From Gnetum montanum (Eukaryota > Streptophyta > Gnetopsida > Gnetales > Gnetaceae): a DNA stretch of 64,000 bases. The position numbers and the translations under genes were made by a program. Shown piece by piece: positions 11,067 through 24,315 of this stretch. The stretch's first letter is position 1. The number at the start of each line of letters is the position of its first letter. Location: NCBI GenBank assembly GCA_015680685.1, contig MNCI01021396.1:271242-335241 (forward strand). Reading direction: 5' to 3'. A model generated the notes under the pieces. The model worked only from the letters and a program-made list of their open reading frames with translations, made no database searches and had not been told where the DNA came from.

Positions 11067-13790
11067 CATAGTGAGTAAAGAAGATCAAAACTAAGCCATA
11101 TAAGCTTAACGAGGTGTCTTTCTATTTTAAAGAGAGTTTTATCTGCTCCATGGCATTGAGGAATTCCTTATCATTGGCTATTATTTTTTCATTCTTATTA
11201 ACCTTAACTTCCTTCATTCCATCTAGGATTTGAACTTCATCCTTTAATGTTTTTGGTTTAGCCTCCTTTCCCTTCTCTTGTTGTTTGTGGTCCTCCCTTA
11301 GTTAACTATGTGAAGTGGTTTGAGTGTTGGAGCTCAAGGGAATGGCTGAAATAGATGTGGAATTTGGTGGGTAAAATTCCTTCCAAGCCTTCATTTTCTT
11401 TTTATATTTTTCCTTAGGCTTGGGACAGGCTTCTTGCATTTCTTGTTAGGTTATTTCTTGTTATCATTTTGTGAAGAAGTTATTGTATTAGCCACCATGG
11501 GAGAATGTTAGTTAGCATAGCTTGTAGGCTTGGTAGTAGAGGGAGGGAGTACTCTGATGATGAACAATTCTTTGGAAGGTACTAGTGATGGTATTGTTAT
11601 AACAAATGAATTCCTTGAATATGATGAACTTGAATGATCCCTTTCATTGTGAGGAGGTACCCAAATCATGAATGGCTCACCAGTAGGTCTTGGGCCATTT
11701 CTAACTTTAAATGTTACTATCATGTAAGGATTGTTATTCACATTGAATAAGTCTTTGTACACCTACATGGATTGGTTCTAAGGCCTAATTGAGTTGGAAG
11801 AATCTAGCAAGAATTATCTATTGTCTATCATCTTTCATAGGTCATCCTTTAGGACCAAATAGAAATTAGTATCATGACCAAACAACTGATGATAGTGGTA
11901 GAATTAGTCAAGTTTGAAATGATTTGGTACTAGTGGATTGTCCTTAGTTTGTAGAGTGGGATACTTAGTGATTTTACATAATTGATCATGCCTCTTGTAG
12001 GAATTTTCAGTCATTTTCTTATATTGGATTCAACCACTCTTGAGAAACTAGTCAAGGAGCTCAAAGTTAGGCCTAATTTTCTTTGAGCTAGAGGCCCCTA
12101 ATGTTAAAGGTATATTAATTTTGGTAGGGGCTTTAGGTTGATTTATCTTTTGTCCATGTGTAGTTTTGGCTTCTTAGCCATAATGGCCATGACTACATTG
12201 TTTTGTTTTTCCTTATCTCTATCCTTCCTTATGTACTTGTTCTTTTATGCTATGTAGGTTGGATCATCACTGGCTTTAGCAATATGTTGTATGTTTTTGG
12301 TTTGTGAGAAAGCCTAGATATGGAACTAAGGGTCTAGATAATATAGTTTGTACTTGATAAAGTCATTGAATAGTCCCTTGAAAATGGCCAAAAGATTTGT
12401 TTCAGCTATGGGCTTAGGAATATCATTTAGTAGAGCCTTCCATTGTTGAATGAACTTTTGGATAGGTTCAAGAGGCCCCTACTTGATTTTCATTAGTTGA
12501 TCAAGGATGGTGTTTGGTTTCAAGTTATACTTGAAATAGTTAATGACTTATGAAAGCATGTCCTCTATCAAGGCAATAGATCCTCTAGGTAATGCATAGT
12601 ACTAGTCTAAGGCTTTCCTTGTAAGGGACATAAGAATGATACAAATGATGGTGTAAGGTTGAACCTATAATAATAAGCACTTAGAGTAGAAGGTAGTGAG
12701 ATATGCATTGGGATCATCCTTATCATTGTATTTGGTGAATTGTAAGATGGAAATTCTTGAAGGAAAAGTGATTGGAGGATGATCAAACTAATGGGATCAT
12801 CTTGGTAAAAGTCCATTATTTTAATCATATGCATGGTAGAGGCTTTGAGCTTGCATATCTCTTTAGTAAGGTCTTGGATCATCTAGAAAGACTAATCCAA
12901 GTCTTGGAGTAATCCAATGGGTTGTAGGATTTGTATAAATGGCTATGGAAGGAGTTGGAAGGCTTAAACTTGGGTGATGGACAATGGCAAAAATGGAAGA
13001 GGCTAGGTGATCATGGTTGTAGTGGGGGCTAGATAATGAGAAGGAAATTTAGGTTAAAACTTGAAAAATAAAAGTAAAAAATAGGGAATGAGAGGATTGA
13101 GTAACTTGGGATCCCTCTAAAAGATCCATTGGGATATAGAAGGGATGAGATGTGGTAAGCATGAAGGGTGATGGTAATGTAGAGCAAGGCTATGTTGCAA
13201 AAGGCATGAATGAGAAGAGGGAGGTAGATTTAGGCATTGGTTGTGCTTGGTGTATGGTAATAATGAATGTAGATCCAAACATGATAGGATGGATAGGAGG
13301 AAAAGAGGGTTAAGGAACCTATCCCATTGATGATGCAAGAGACGTAGAGCTGGCAGCAGTGGTTTGGGGAGTTTATTGTTGAAAAATGTTCTCAAGAATG
13401 GTGTCTAGCTCTAGTTTGGCCTAAGACTCATCTTGCCCTTTCTGGTAACTCATCGAGCTAAGTTCCTCAATCTACTCATTAACATCTATGAGTTGTATGA
13501 GCATATGAGCATAGAAATTAGTAAGGGGAATTTTGTCATATGGAGATGAGATGTATTATTTTCCATCCTAGTGTATTATTTTGAACTAATGTTTTGGATC
13601 ATATTTGGAGTATGGTATGAGCAAATTGGTTTGTATTTTGACATAGAGGAAGTTGTAGAACTTCTCATTGATCACGAGGAAGTATGGGTTTTCCCCGCTA
13701 CTTGAGTGATTGTCTATGCTTAACAACATTTTGGTCTTTAAGGTCACACACATGCACTAAATCTTGACTCGAAGCCATGTAAGTTAGGTT
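11067..13790 (-). pseudogene. Element M gag remnant
   Basis: Read on the minus strand across several stops. Around 12720-12660 there is a DKDDP-like segment, and around 12560-12390 a run containing ALPRGSIALIEDM, then GPLEPIQKFIQQWKALL. This is the classic gypsy gag core (proline-bounded start, then a helix with Gln-Lys-Phe-x-x-x-W). The upstream part (about 13400-13120) is Pro/Ser/Leu-rich. The downstream part is heavily broken. No convincing zinc knuckle was seen. It leads directly to the protease fragment at 4138 once N1 is removed. Confidence 0.6.
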
Positions 13791-14589
13791 GAGTGGTAAC
13801 ATGGTTAATTTACAAAAAGCCATGAACTAGGTATTTATCTAGATTTTGAATTAATGTCTTCAATAGGTGAAAGTGCTCAACATATAAATGATTCTAAGTT
13901 TGGAAAGTGGTGAAAACTACAACTATAGGTGTAAAGTTGGCAGAAATGGTAGTGTTGTGAAATGCACTAGTAAAAATTAGTTAATTATTTTTTTTTTGAA
14001 TTTTTATGCTCTGAAGTGCACAGAGCAAGGGATACTCTACAACTAGTTGCTGGGAAAAATTTTGGTATGAAAATGTCATAGGAAAGCTTCTAGGTTTTAC
14101 GCTAGGTTCACCTCAACCCAACTTGCACTGGGATTTCTCAATAATAAATAAAATAATCTCTCTTAAAAATATGCTAGGCTTGTAGGAGAAGAACAACAGA
14201 AAATGTTTAACAGCTGCAAGTGGAAGATGATAATGAAAAATATGCTAGCCCCTAGAAAAACCCAAAGGCACATTTTTGAATGTCCAAAGTATAGGGTTTT
14301 TTATTGGAAAAATACACTAGGTTTTGAAAAGTCTAGCAGTTCCTATGAAAATTGTAGATCATCCAACCTACTGCAATTTATTTGCTAGTTCAAAATTATA
14401 GGGAAATAAATGGCTGCACTGATTTTGAAAAGAACTCCAAAGAAAAATTTGAAGCTTTTTTGGTAAATGAGAGAAAATAATAATAATTAAAATCAATGAA
14501 TAGGATATGGAAAAGTAGGATTAGGAAAGAATTTGGATGAAGGCTCTCCTTTTAGTGCCAAAAACTGTAGTGCATAAAGAATTTGATGT

Positions 14590-15772
14590 TGGAATACCAA
14601 AGACTTTGAAGCAAAATAGTTTAGCTTTAGATTCCATGGGCCTCAAAAGGATTTGAAGAATCCTTGAAGGTCTTGCTAATCACCTAGGAAGTTACAATAT
14701 GTAAAAACAATGTGAATAAATTTAATTGAAACTATAGATCCAATCTCAAAGAAACACAAAATAAACTTGTATTGAACAAATGAACTACAACTTTTTATTA
14801 AAATAATAAAAATTTTTACAAGAACAAAGTTTAGACTCATATAAATGTTAAAGAAAAATCCAAATGAAGGATGGTTAAAGTTCATGAAGTTAGCAGATTG
14901 TGTCTCATAGTTAGCTTTACATTCCAAAAATTCCAAGCTTTTCTCGTAAAGCTCCTTGTTGGTCTCTCTACACTAGATCTACATTGTGAAGTGGTGAAGA
15001 TGGTTGGTGGACTTCTGATGAATCTGCACTACTCAAAAAGTCTTTGGATTAGCCTAAATGAAAATTTACCAAAATTCCTTTTAATGTGAGCAACTTCGGT
15101 TTATATAGGCCATATGGTATCTAATTCAGGTTGAAAATTTCTACCATGATTACTCATAGATTGTTATAAATTGTAGGAGTTTGTAGGACTTATATCCTTA
15201 GTGTGTTTATCAAGTTTGAAGATATGGTGGTTTTTACGATGGCTTCATGTATTTTCTAGTGTAAAAATTTAATGCCCAAATTTATACATTGGCTATGTAG
15301 GCCTTCTAGTGTAAAAATCCAAAGCCCATCATTTATACGCTAGCTATAGGTGTGTCAAGCATGAAAATTAAAGCCCAAAAATTTATACATTTTTTCTAGG
15401 TGCTTCTAGTGTATAAATTGTTATGGACAATATAAAAACTGAGAAAAACCAAAATTTGATGGTCCCCAAGGCCTTTTTAGCCTTCCTAAGCCTAGGTACA
15501 TGCATAATACAAATTTTTCTACTTAGAAACTGAGGCATTCAAAACTTATGAAGCATTTTTTTAGCCTCCATAAGTTAAGATGTGTGAGATTACAGTCTAT
15601 GAACTACAAATTTCACACTTTACAATAAAATCCTACCTCATAGTCTAGTGGTAAAGGTTATAATGCCAGGTGCTAGAAAAAAATAAGGTTCTTGTGCCTA
15701 CCATTATTTTCCACCCAATTACAAATGGTTTCAATCATGAGTTGCAACATGAATTTTCTTTGTGGTGTTTCA
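14590..15772 (-). repeat. LTR of Tat family T (element M 5' LTR)
   Basis: The minus strand starts TGAAACACC at 15772. It aligns with 48014-46640 (minus) and with the plus-strand LTRs at 24369, 32277 and 33961. Shared blocks include the complement of TTTCTACCATGATTACT near 15150 and a GGCTnAAAATGCnTCATAAG block near 15550. The inner end near 14590 is approximate; it lies about 800 bp from the gag start. An 85-bp SINE-like insertion interrupts it. Confidence 0.65.
15636..15745 (+). repeat. Possible tRNA-derived SINE fragment inside the LTR
   Basis: About 85 bp absent from the aligned LTR at 47940-48000. It begins TAGTCTAGTGGTAAAGG, like a Pol III A box of plant tRNA-type SINEs, and about 45 bp later has AAGGTTCTTGTGCC, a weak B-box likeness to GGTTCGANTCC. 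No terminal T or A tail or duplication was confirmed. Confidence 0.35.
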
Positions 15773-15789
15773 ATGACTTAATGATTTAT

Positions 15790-16940
15790 ACTCACTAAGT
15801 GAAGGTAAGGCTAGGATATTCTTGTTGGCTAATAGAGATGCTCTAAAATCTACATAACATCACCATTTGTATGCATGGTTGGTATCCAAGTTTTGAGAGA
15901 AGATCTTGCAATACTGCTTGCAATATCCATCAAACTCATCATCTAAATGATGAAGCACTTGTAATCTCATGTTTTCACCTTGCCTAAACTCTTTCCATAT
16001 GCCAAGGATAAGGTTTAATCAACAGTTACCAAACCTCCTTGATTTATCTTAAACCTGCAAAGTTAAAACATAAAACTAATTAAAAACTAAGTAACATAAA
16101 AAACCAAAAACTAAAAAAAAAATACCAATATAAAATAAAACTTACCTATTAAGTAGGTAGATGATTCTTGGGAGGTTTTGAAAGAGTGTGTTTATCTTAT
16201 GGCCAATGAACAAGGTATTATTAGTATTATAATCAAAGAGCTTAGGTATCTCCTAGAACTTGGACAACTGGCTAACACCCATAGCATACAAATAATCATT
16301 TCGTGTTATATTCCTTTGAGTTTCAAGGTCATCCAACATGAATTTTAGGATATAGCTTGAGGATCCTTATAAGACACTCTCTACAATCACTGTAGCCAAA
16401 TCCTCAATGAAGTGTGATAATTGAATCACACTATAGTTGTCGATCAAGTACATCAAAAATTTCCTAGTCCCAGGGCTAAACCATATCAGAGTGTGTTTGG
16501 TCAATTTTAGATGAGACTTTAGGGTGTTTTCTATTGTAGGCTTGGTGCAACATAGGATGTCTACTAACTCCAAAATAATGAGTACTGGCTTCAGGAAGGC
16601 CCTGTACATAGCAATAACCATAATAGTTAGGTTATAGAAAATCTTGAAACATTAAAACAACAAAATCAACAAAAACTATTCTCTTCTATGTTAACGTTGA
16701 TATTATGTGGCCTTAGAACAAAAAATTAAAAATTAAAAATTAAAAAAAAGCATTGTATGATATCACTTTGGCAATTTGTTGAACTCTCATGAAGCAAGTT
16801 TCACATTTCAACAAACAATTGACATCCAGGGCTATAAAATTTTCATATTTTAAAACCTTGGTTATAAACATTGAGTTTTTGTAAAACCAAGAGCCCAAAA
16901 GTGATAGTGAGAGGATACAAAAGTTACTATTTTCCATTAC
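15790..16940 (-). other. Unidentified region with two longish minus-strand frames
   Basis: Minus frames of 65 codons (16937-16740) and 84 codons (16621-16367) are separated by about 120 bp of AT-rich sequence. The second continues through a stop to about 16140. Segments such as TLIWFSPGTRKFLMYLIDN and IQLSHFIEDL look more protein-like than chance frames nearby, and the gap could be intronic. I do not recognise the family. It lies just outside element M's 5' LTR, so it could be old host or transposon sequence. Confidence 0.3.
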
Positions 16941-19690
16941 TTTATGGTAAATGAGCTTTAATAGGCTAAATACATTGGAAATGTGGGAAAGTAGAAACTA
17001 AAATATAAGTTTTCATAGCTATGGGAGCTTATATGCTATCCCACATGCCCTACAAAAATCTTAAAAAGTTTAAAGACATTATGGCATCAAATGCACATGA
17101 TTCCACATGCTGATCATGAATCCATCAAAGAGCCAAAAGTAACCTAAGCTCATGCCAAGTGACCAACACTACCCATAATGGGCTAGAAAACCAAACTTAT
17201 ATACAAAAACTCAAAATATAACTAGCATGCATAAATAAGAAAAGAAAAAATCCTTAAATTTTTTTTTAAAATTTTTATTCCTCAAAAATGTAAAGAACAT
17301 ATGCTAAGTAAGCAAAATTAATTATCAATGTTATCATCCCAGTGTAGGGAAAACATCTACACTTCCAATTCTTTCATTAAAAATTGCAACGTTTCAACAA
17401 AAACTAAGCTAAAACACCAAAATGGGGTTAGGAGAAAACCTAGATAAAAATTTTCAAAAATTATAAAAATTATGATTCCAGCTCTAGTGTTTCCTAGAGA
17501 CCTAGAACAACATTCCTACATAGTAATAATTTTGAAATTTGATCATATCGATGCTACAAAAATGCATGAAATTTGGTTAAAATTTCGTAAAATTAGGGTA
17601 CAACATTGTACATAAGCTTAGTAAAAAACCTAATTCTTTACAAGTACTAGAAAATTCATATATCTCTACCAATGTAATCAACAACCTTAGACTTTTGATT
17701 TGATGTAATTAGAATGAAAAATTTCAATCTAGACTATCTTATAGGTAGGAAAATGTTTCCACAAAATTGCTCAAAATCAAAGAAAAATGGTGAGAGATTG
17801 ATACCTTGGAATCCTAGGAGAAGGGTCTTCACTTTTAGAAGGGTTGGAAAGCCTAGATATAGCCTATTTAGTCTCTTCTAGCTCATCCAAGTTAGGGTTC
17901 TAAACCAATATATATTCCTTCTTCACAATATTTATGCTATTTAACCTTAAACCACTATATGATAGAGCCCAAATTTCTATCTCTACTACAAACACTTTAT
18001 GCATAAATATGAGTAAATTCCAAATTTATTGCCACTTTTTGGGTAATTTGGTTTTAACTATCAAACCAAGCTCTTATATGCTTCCCTCTAAATTTGGGTG
18101 AGAGATAAGCTTAGACGCTAGTGTTTGGTGTAGAAAATCCTCTTTTGGTGCAAATATGTTACCTTTGAAGCCTTAAACAAGCCAAGAAAAAAATTCTACA
18201 CATGGTGGATGAGTTGTAGTAAGGAAAATTAGTTTCATATAGTAATTATTAATTTCAACCTCCACTTCTTTGGCTATAGCACTAATAGCAAAATCAATTT
18301 TTTTCTGCCCAATTTCAATGCTATCAACAAAGCTACTTTTGACTAATCGTAAGCTCCATAGACCATGGGCTAGCACACTACCTTAGAACTTGAGATTAGC
18401 ATAAATGGTTGTCAAAAAAAGAAAATATCTAAAAAAGCTATGAATTAAGTTCTTTCATGTTGGGGACCCACCCTAATATGATTTCTAGCTTGTAAGCTAA
18501 CATGAGAGGTTCTCACAGGATCATCCCTAGCCAAAAAAGCTCTAAAAATAACTCTTTCCATCTTCTAACTCCCAGTGGAAGCATACAAAGTTCAAAAATA
18601 ACCAAAGCAAGCCAAAGAACCTAAAATAGCCAAAATTACAACCCTCATACAATAGGCATGAAGCCAAATACATTGTAGTAGTGTAAGACCTAGTGTGTAG
18701 CACTTGGAATAGACAAAATAGATCAAGGTTGGTCTAAACAAGGTTTAGAGGGTTTCACATGTCAATTACTAGTCATACAACATCCTAGTGGATCATAGAA
18801 GCCTAAAACATTGTCAAAACTTACCAAAATTAGCCAATACACTATGGGAATGGGCTAAATACGTTGGAGCCTAGCTTGGAAGCATCCATGTACCAAAAAT
18901 ATAGGCTAAATATGCTACAATAGCATAGAGAGTAGTGTGGGAGAAATTGAAACCTCAAAACTTAATTTTCCTAGCCTAGACACTACTTGACTAGGCCCCA
19001 CAATCTATAGACATGACACATAATGTGTATATGCTTGGGAGGTGGTTCCCACACATTCAAAAAATTATTTTGTCTTTTTTTAATGATCTTTTTCAAAATA
19101 AAAACCTATTTTTGGTAGCTAACAACTAATTTTCATAAAGAAAATCTAATTTTAGTACTATGAAATCAAATAGGCTCATGGGCTTAAGATTTAGGCATTC
19201 TAAGTCAATTGATTGTATGACATTACCATGAGGTCCTTTGAGGTCCAAAGGTATGCTAACTTATTTCCATGTATCTACATTCCAACCCTACATGTCAACA
19301 AAAGCATGTTACATGACATTTGTGTAATAAAACTACTAAATTATGCTAAACTAGGTAAAAATGTTATAGTAACAAAATATAATAAGGTATATTAAGGTCA
19401 AAAGAAGGTGGAATAGGGCTAACTAAGGTAGAGTAAGGTTGTAACATGGGAAACAAGGATCATAAAATGTAGTTTTGGATTGAATAAGGGCCAAATGATG
19501 CCAAATGATGTAGAGTAAGGTTGAACTAGGGTCAATCAAGATCAGAAAGAAACATTAAACATAAAAAAATGCTTTTTTGATTTTTATGTGCTTTTTAATT
19601 TGTAAAAATTATTTTTTTGAAAAATATATTTTTTAAAATTATAAAATTCATTTTATGTTTTTTTAAGAAAAAGCTAGTTAAATTAGTTGT
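16941..19690. other. No recognisable gene
   Basis: AT-rich sequence with dense stops in all frames. A few phrases recur (for example GGCTAAATAC at about 16963 and 18852, and also near 24710), so it may be decayed LTR or 5' leader of element A. 19380-19540 contains loosely repeated AAGGT and AAATGATG words. Confidence 0.45.
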
Positions 19691-19739
19691 AATTTCCAAA
19701 GTAATAAAGAACTTGATGATAACCAGTACAAAGTACTAA

Positions 19740-21600
19740 AATTAGATTTAGAAGTTGGTGACATAACTAAGGACTCTCGAGTTGAAATTCTAGTTACAAC
19801 TCATGCTAGTGAGGAGAAAAAATTAAAACTAAGTTGCTTGCTAGAACTGCAAATGGCCTGAGACATCATGAAGGCCCTTAAGGAGAACATCAATTCCTTT
19901 ATTTGGTCTTATGAAGATATGATAGGGATTGACCCAAGATTAGCTCAACACAACATCATACTCAATCGTAGTATTAAGCCTATTAAGTAAAAGGTTTTCA
20001 ATATTAGACCAAAATTGATCCTAGTAGTTCTCGATGAGATCAAAAAGCTCTACCAAGTTGATTTCATTTGAGCTCCTTACTACACTGATAGGGTATGTAA
20101 CATAGTGATGGTTCTTAAGAAAAATAGGAGCATTTGCATTTGTAATAATTTTCATGACCTAAATAAGGAAATAATTAAAGATGATTTTCCTTTTCCTAGT
20201 ATTAATCAACTTATCAATACCATAGCTAGCCATGCCTTGTTGTATTTTATGGATGGATTCTTAGGATATAACCAAGTTAGGATTAACCTAGAGCACTAGT
20301 TGTTAACAACCTTCATGACCCCTTCGAGAACCTTTTGTTACATCATGATGTCATTTTGTCTAAAGAATGCAGGTGCAATCTGTCAATGAGTAATGACCTA
20401 TATCTTTAGTGATTATATGCTAGGATTGCTTAATGATTATGTTGATGATATAGTGGTCAAGTCTAGGATAGCCAATGATCATGCATGTGCTTTGAACTTA
20501 GTGCTCCAATGATGCTTTAAACATGAGTTGAGACTCAGCCCTAAGAAATGTGTCTTCCACATTAACATGGGTAAGATTCTTGGTTTTATAGTATTCAAAG
20601 GAGGAAAACATGTCAATCTTGATAAGGTTAAGACCATAACCAACTTAGAAGTGCCTAGTGACCTTAAGGAGCTATGCGGATTACCAGATCAATTACAATT
20701 TATCCATAGGATCATCTCAGGACTCATGGATAAGTTATAATGTATGCATTACTTTCCTAAAAAGTGGATTCACTACAAGTGGAAAAACAAGTGCCAAAAA
20801 AATTAAAACAACATTAAGTAATAATTGGTCCAATTTCTTACCATGCATTTACCATAGAAGGATAAATCATTTTACATCTACCTTGCAATCTCTAACAAGT
20901 CTATAGCCTATCTACTTTATCAAAATGAGATGATGGAGCAAATATTTCTATCTATTATTTTAGTCATGCATTAGAATCTTACGAGACATGATATAATGAC
21001 ATTGGAAAGCATTGCCTAACCCTAATCTTCTCTCTGAAGAAGTGAAGATACTATCTCTTTAGGAGTCAGGTCAACATTATATGTAAGGAAAACATGTTAA
21101 GAGCCATAAAAACCAACATCTATGAGAGTATTAGGATGGATTGATGGAAGGCCATAATAGTTTAGTTTGATCTACACTACATCTCTCAAGCCTTGATGAA
21201 AGATCAAGCTATAGCCTTACAACTTACAACTTTCCCGGTTGAGAATAACGTAGCTATAGAACTTTAATTTCTTGATAAGCATCTCAAAATTATTACCAAA
21301 GTACCCCAAGGTTAGGAGGATGATAAGCATCTCAATAGTATTACCAAAGTACCCCAAGGTTAGGAGGCCATCATGCACTTTGAAGGAGCTTTAACTACAC
21401 ATAACACCAAAATTGCTATTATTATAACTTTACCCTCTAGTGAGGTCCTACCATTCACCTATTGTTTTCAATTTTCATGTACCAATAATGTAGCCAAATA
21501 TGAAGGATTAATCATAAGAATGATGGTATCTCACAATCATGGTATTACATGTTTGATGATAAAAGATGATTCATAACTAGTGGTTAACTAGGTAACTAAT
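19740..21600 (+). pseudogene. Element A pol: reverse transcriptase and two RNase H domains
   Basis: Tat-lineage polyprotein, which copies element RNA into DNA. A pre-RT motif SYEDMIGIDPRLAQH occurs near 19905-19950. RT blocks follow at about 20105-20299 (DLNKEIIKDDFPFPSINQL, then FMDGFLGYNQVRI), and the catalytic YVDD is intact at 20438-20449. LSPKKCVF and LGFIVFKGG follow to 20740. A decayed first RNase H spans about 20750-21260. A second, archaeal-type RNase H at 21373-21576 has the CTNNVAKYEGLI block. The two RNase H domains place it in Tat. Several stops and frame changes make it non-functional. A 47-bp direct duplication lies at 21273-21367. Confidence 0.75.
21273..21367 (+). repeat. Two direct copies of a 47-bp segment in element A pol
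   Basis: 21273-21319 and 21321-21367 are nearly identical (both start TGATAAGCATCTCAA and end AAGGTTAGGAGG), separated by one A. Two or three bases differ. Confidence 0.85.
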
Positions 21601-21949
21601 GTTTATGCATGTAAAGAAAAACACTTGCAACCTTACTATGACCTAGCCAAAACTTTGATCTATTACTTATAGATACTTTTATTCAACACATTTCCCAAAC
21701 CCAAAACACTCTAGCTAATGGCATTGTAACCTTAGCCCTCAATGTGATGCCTAATTTGCTTAGCAATTTTTCTTCCTTCACAAAAAACTATGTTCTTCCC
21801 ATCACATAGAACACCAAAGGTACATCTATAGCTATAATTGACAATGTGTTCCGACAAGAGTGGTATGATGATATCAAGTTTTACCTAATGCACAGTGAAC
21901 CTTTGCAAAATCTAACTGCTCCTCAAATGGATTCTATATGTAAATAATC

Positions 21950-23103
21950 AAAATAGTATGTCATCATAGCTAATTCCACATTATGTGGAAGATCCTATGA
22001 TGGCATTTTATTAATATGCTTGGGCAAAGAGAAAGCCCATAAGGTCCTTGAACAAGTGCATGAAGGCATATGTGGAGGACATATATAACCATGATTAATG
22101 AACACAAAGATTAGATGATTAGGATACTACTAACCCTATATGGAAAGTGGTTGCATACAAAAAGTCAAAACTTATGATACATGTTAATGGCACAACAACT
22201 TAATACATGTGCCACTGATTGAGTTTCACACCACTCATATGACATGTTGATTTTAAAGGTGGGAAATTGATATCATTGAAGCCATAACACTAAGTCTTCT
22301 ACAATACATAGCCTCATCATCACCATAATTGAATACTTCACTAAGTGGATTGAAGCTATTCCTCTTAGGAAAATAATGACTTAGCAAGTCTATAAATTCA
22401 TATTAGATAATATAGTGTCTTGTTTTGGCTTACCTTTACCCATATTTATGGATAATGAACCATATTTTAGTAGCCAAGAAATGTAAACTTTTTGTCAACA
22501 ACTAAACATTAAACATTCCTTTTTGTCACTACACTACCTACAAGCCAATGGTCAAGCTATAGTCACTAACAAATTCATCATTAATCTTTTAAAGAAGATG
22601 GTAAGTAATGATAAATGTAGATGGTACAAACAATTGTTGTATGTACTTTGGGCCTATAGGATGACCTTTAGGACTACAACCTGAGCCACACCATATGGCC
22701 TAGTTTATGGATCTAAAGTTGTATTGCCTCTTGAATTAAGGGTTTCATCCTTAAGGGTAGCTTTGTCTAACTTCATCAATGATGAATAGAATAAGAAGTT
22801 GCATACCATTGATCTCGATTTGGTGGAGGAGTAGTGAATATAGATGTTGGCTCACATCAAATGATATTAAGAGAGGTAGAAACAATAGCATCATCATGAT
22901 TTGAATAGACAAAAAGTCAAGGAAGAAGACCTTGTCCTTAAATCCTTTCATGAATATCTAGACAAGTTCTCAGCTAACTGGAAGGGATCTTTCTTGATTA
23001 CCAAAGCCTATAGTAATGGAGCATTCATAATGATGGACCTAGATGGGAATGAATTGGCCAAAATGGTTAGTCATTCCTATCTCAAATCATATTACATCTA
23101 ATG
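21950..23103 (+). pseudogene. Element A integrase remnant
   Basis: The integrase inserts element DNA into the genome. The N-terminal zinc-binding part is visible near 22010-22170 (LGKEKAHKVLE in one frame, then a GYY-PYMES block). The catalytic core from 22230 to 22720 is scattered over three frames with many stops. The C-terminal module at 22901-23101 is well kept: DLVLKSFHEYLDKFSANWKG, GAFIMMDLDGNELAK, HSYLKSYYI. That order matches Tat integrases (K-F-x-x-N-W-x-G ... G-A ... D-G-x-x-L ... L-x-x-Y). The family's catalytic D,D,E were not all located. Confidence 0.7.
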
Positions 23104-23920
23104 CTGACCCATTTACTTATAGCCTTTAGTTGTCATTATTTACAGGTTTGAACATATGACCAATGTTGACATCTATGATGGTCTTTAACAAGTGAGCCTA
23201 CATGACCTTACAATTCTTGATAACATCACAGGATATTGTGTACTTTTTATAACACTATGGAACAAAATATAGATCTCTCTTGTATATGCTAATTGTAAAT
23301 AATTGTAGCCTATATTCGCTTGCTAACTCATGTAGCCTTATGAAAATTCTTCTAATTACACATAATCTTTTACTTATTTTCTTATCCTCTTGGAGTTTTG
23401 TTTGTAGGATGAAGCTTAAAGTCACTGTAAAGTTGTGACTCATTGTAGTAGTGAATAATCACGTAACCTCAATGCACAAGATGTAGTTAACTTGTTCAAT
23501 CTTTCCAACAGTGCTTACCTCACATCAATTGTTTCAGCTCTTTGTACATAGCCACTCATTGTAGCCAAATTATAGCCTTCCATACACTGTTAACACTGAA
23601 ATCCTATGTCTGACATTCATGCACCATGGTCTTGTGAGATCTTCTCTAGCATTTTTCATGCTCATGCTCACTAAATGTAGCAAATTTCACTTAGTGAGAA
23701 AGTAGAAATCTAGTTCATTGAATATAACACATCTCATTCAATGGAGAGTCAAAAACGTAGTTTACTAATGTAATAAATCTCATTTAGTGAGAAAAAGAAG
23801 TTTTTTCTTGGGAATAAATCCTAATGAATGTTTTTCTTTCCAAAAAAAAAATAGTGGAGAGAAAATTCCAAGGAAGCAAAAAGGTCATTGTAACCTTAAG
23901 ATAAGCAAGTTAATGTCTCT

Positions 23921-23979
<59 letters not shown>

Positions 23980-24315
23980 AAGNAGAGAGAGAGAGAGAGA
24001 GAGAGAGTTAAATGATAAAAGAAGCCTTATTACAAAGTGTTAGTTTCTCCTCACATTATCAAGTAACCAACACTCAATACCATGAAGACTTCTTTGTTCA
24101 AAAACCATGTCATTGCTCTTTTAATAGCCATGATATCAACATTTAGAATTCCTTGTTAACCCCTTGATAACTAATATAAACTTTATCTCATCCTAAATTC
24201 TCAAAATCGTATCATGAACTTATTTGACCATCATGAGAACTCCTTGGTTTAACAGCTATAGAATCAAGAGTGAAGAGGAAGCATTGGTGATGCATCCATG
24301 GTAGTGTTTCACATT
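23104..24315 (+). other. Element A 3' untranslated region
   Basis: No coding signal. About 23730-23745 has a CATCTCATTCAATGGAGAG block also found, inverted, 3' of element C's integrase (about 35375-35405), so this is element sequence rather than host spacer. It includes the GA microsatellite at 23922-24007. Confidence 0.5.
23922..24007 (+). repeat. (GA)n microsatellite with single-N gap
   Basis: About 80 bp of GA dinucleotides interrupted by ATAAAAG and an N at 23983. The N marks an unresolved join, so the true repeat length is unknown. Confidence 0.95.

Larger units (their letters stand above)
3390..15772 (-). mobile_element. Element M: old Tat-like Ty3/gypsy retrotransposon, split by N1
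   Basis: Reading right to left on the minus strand the order is 5' LTR (about 15772-14590), gag (13790-11067), then protease (4138-3618) and a short linker to about 3390. The block 4139-11066 between gag and protease is a later insertion. Removing the insert and one copy of its 5-bp duplication joins 4143 to 11067 and keeps an open minus-strand frame across the join. RT, RNase H, integrase and the 3' LTR are missing, so the element is truncated on its 3' side. LTR family: same as at 24369, 32277, 33961 and 46640. Confidence 0.7.

Noticed and set aside
15636-15700. A tRNA gene
   Set aside because: Only box-like words are present; no acceptor stem or cloverleaf could be drawn.
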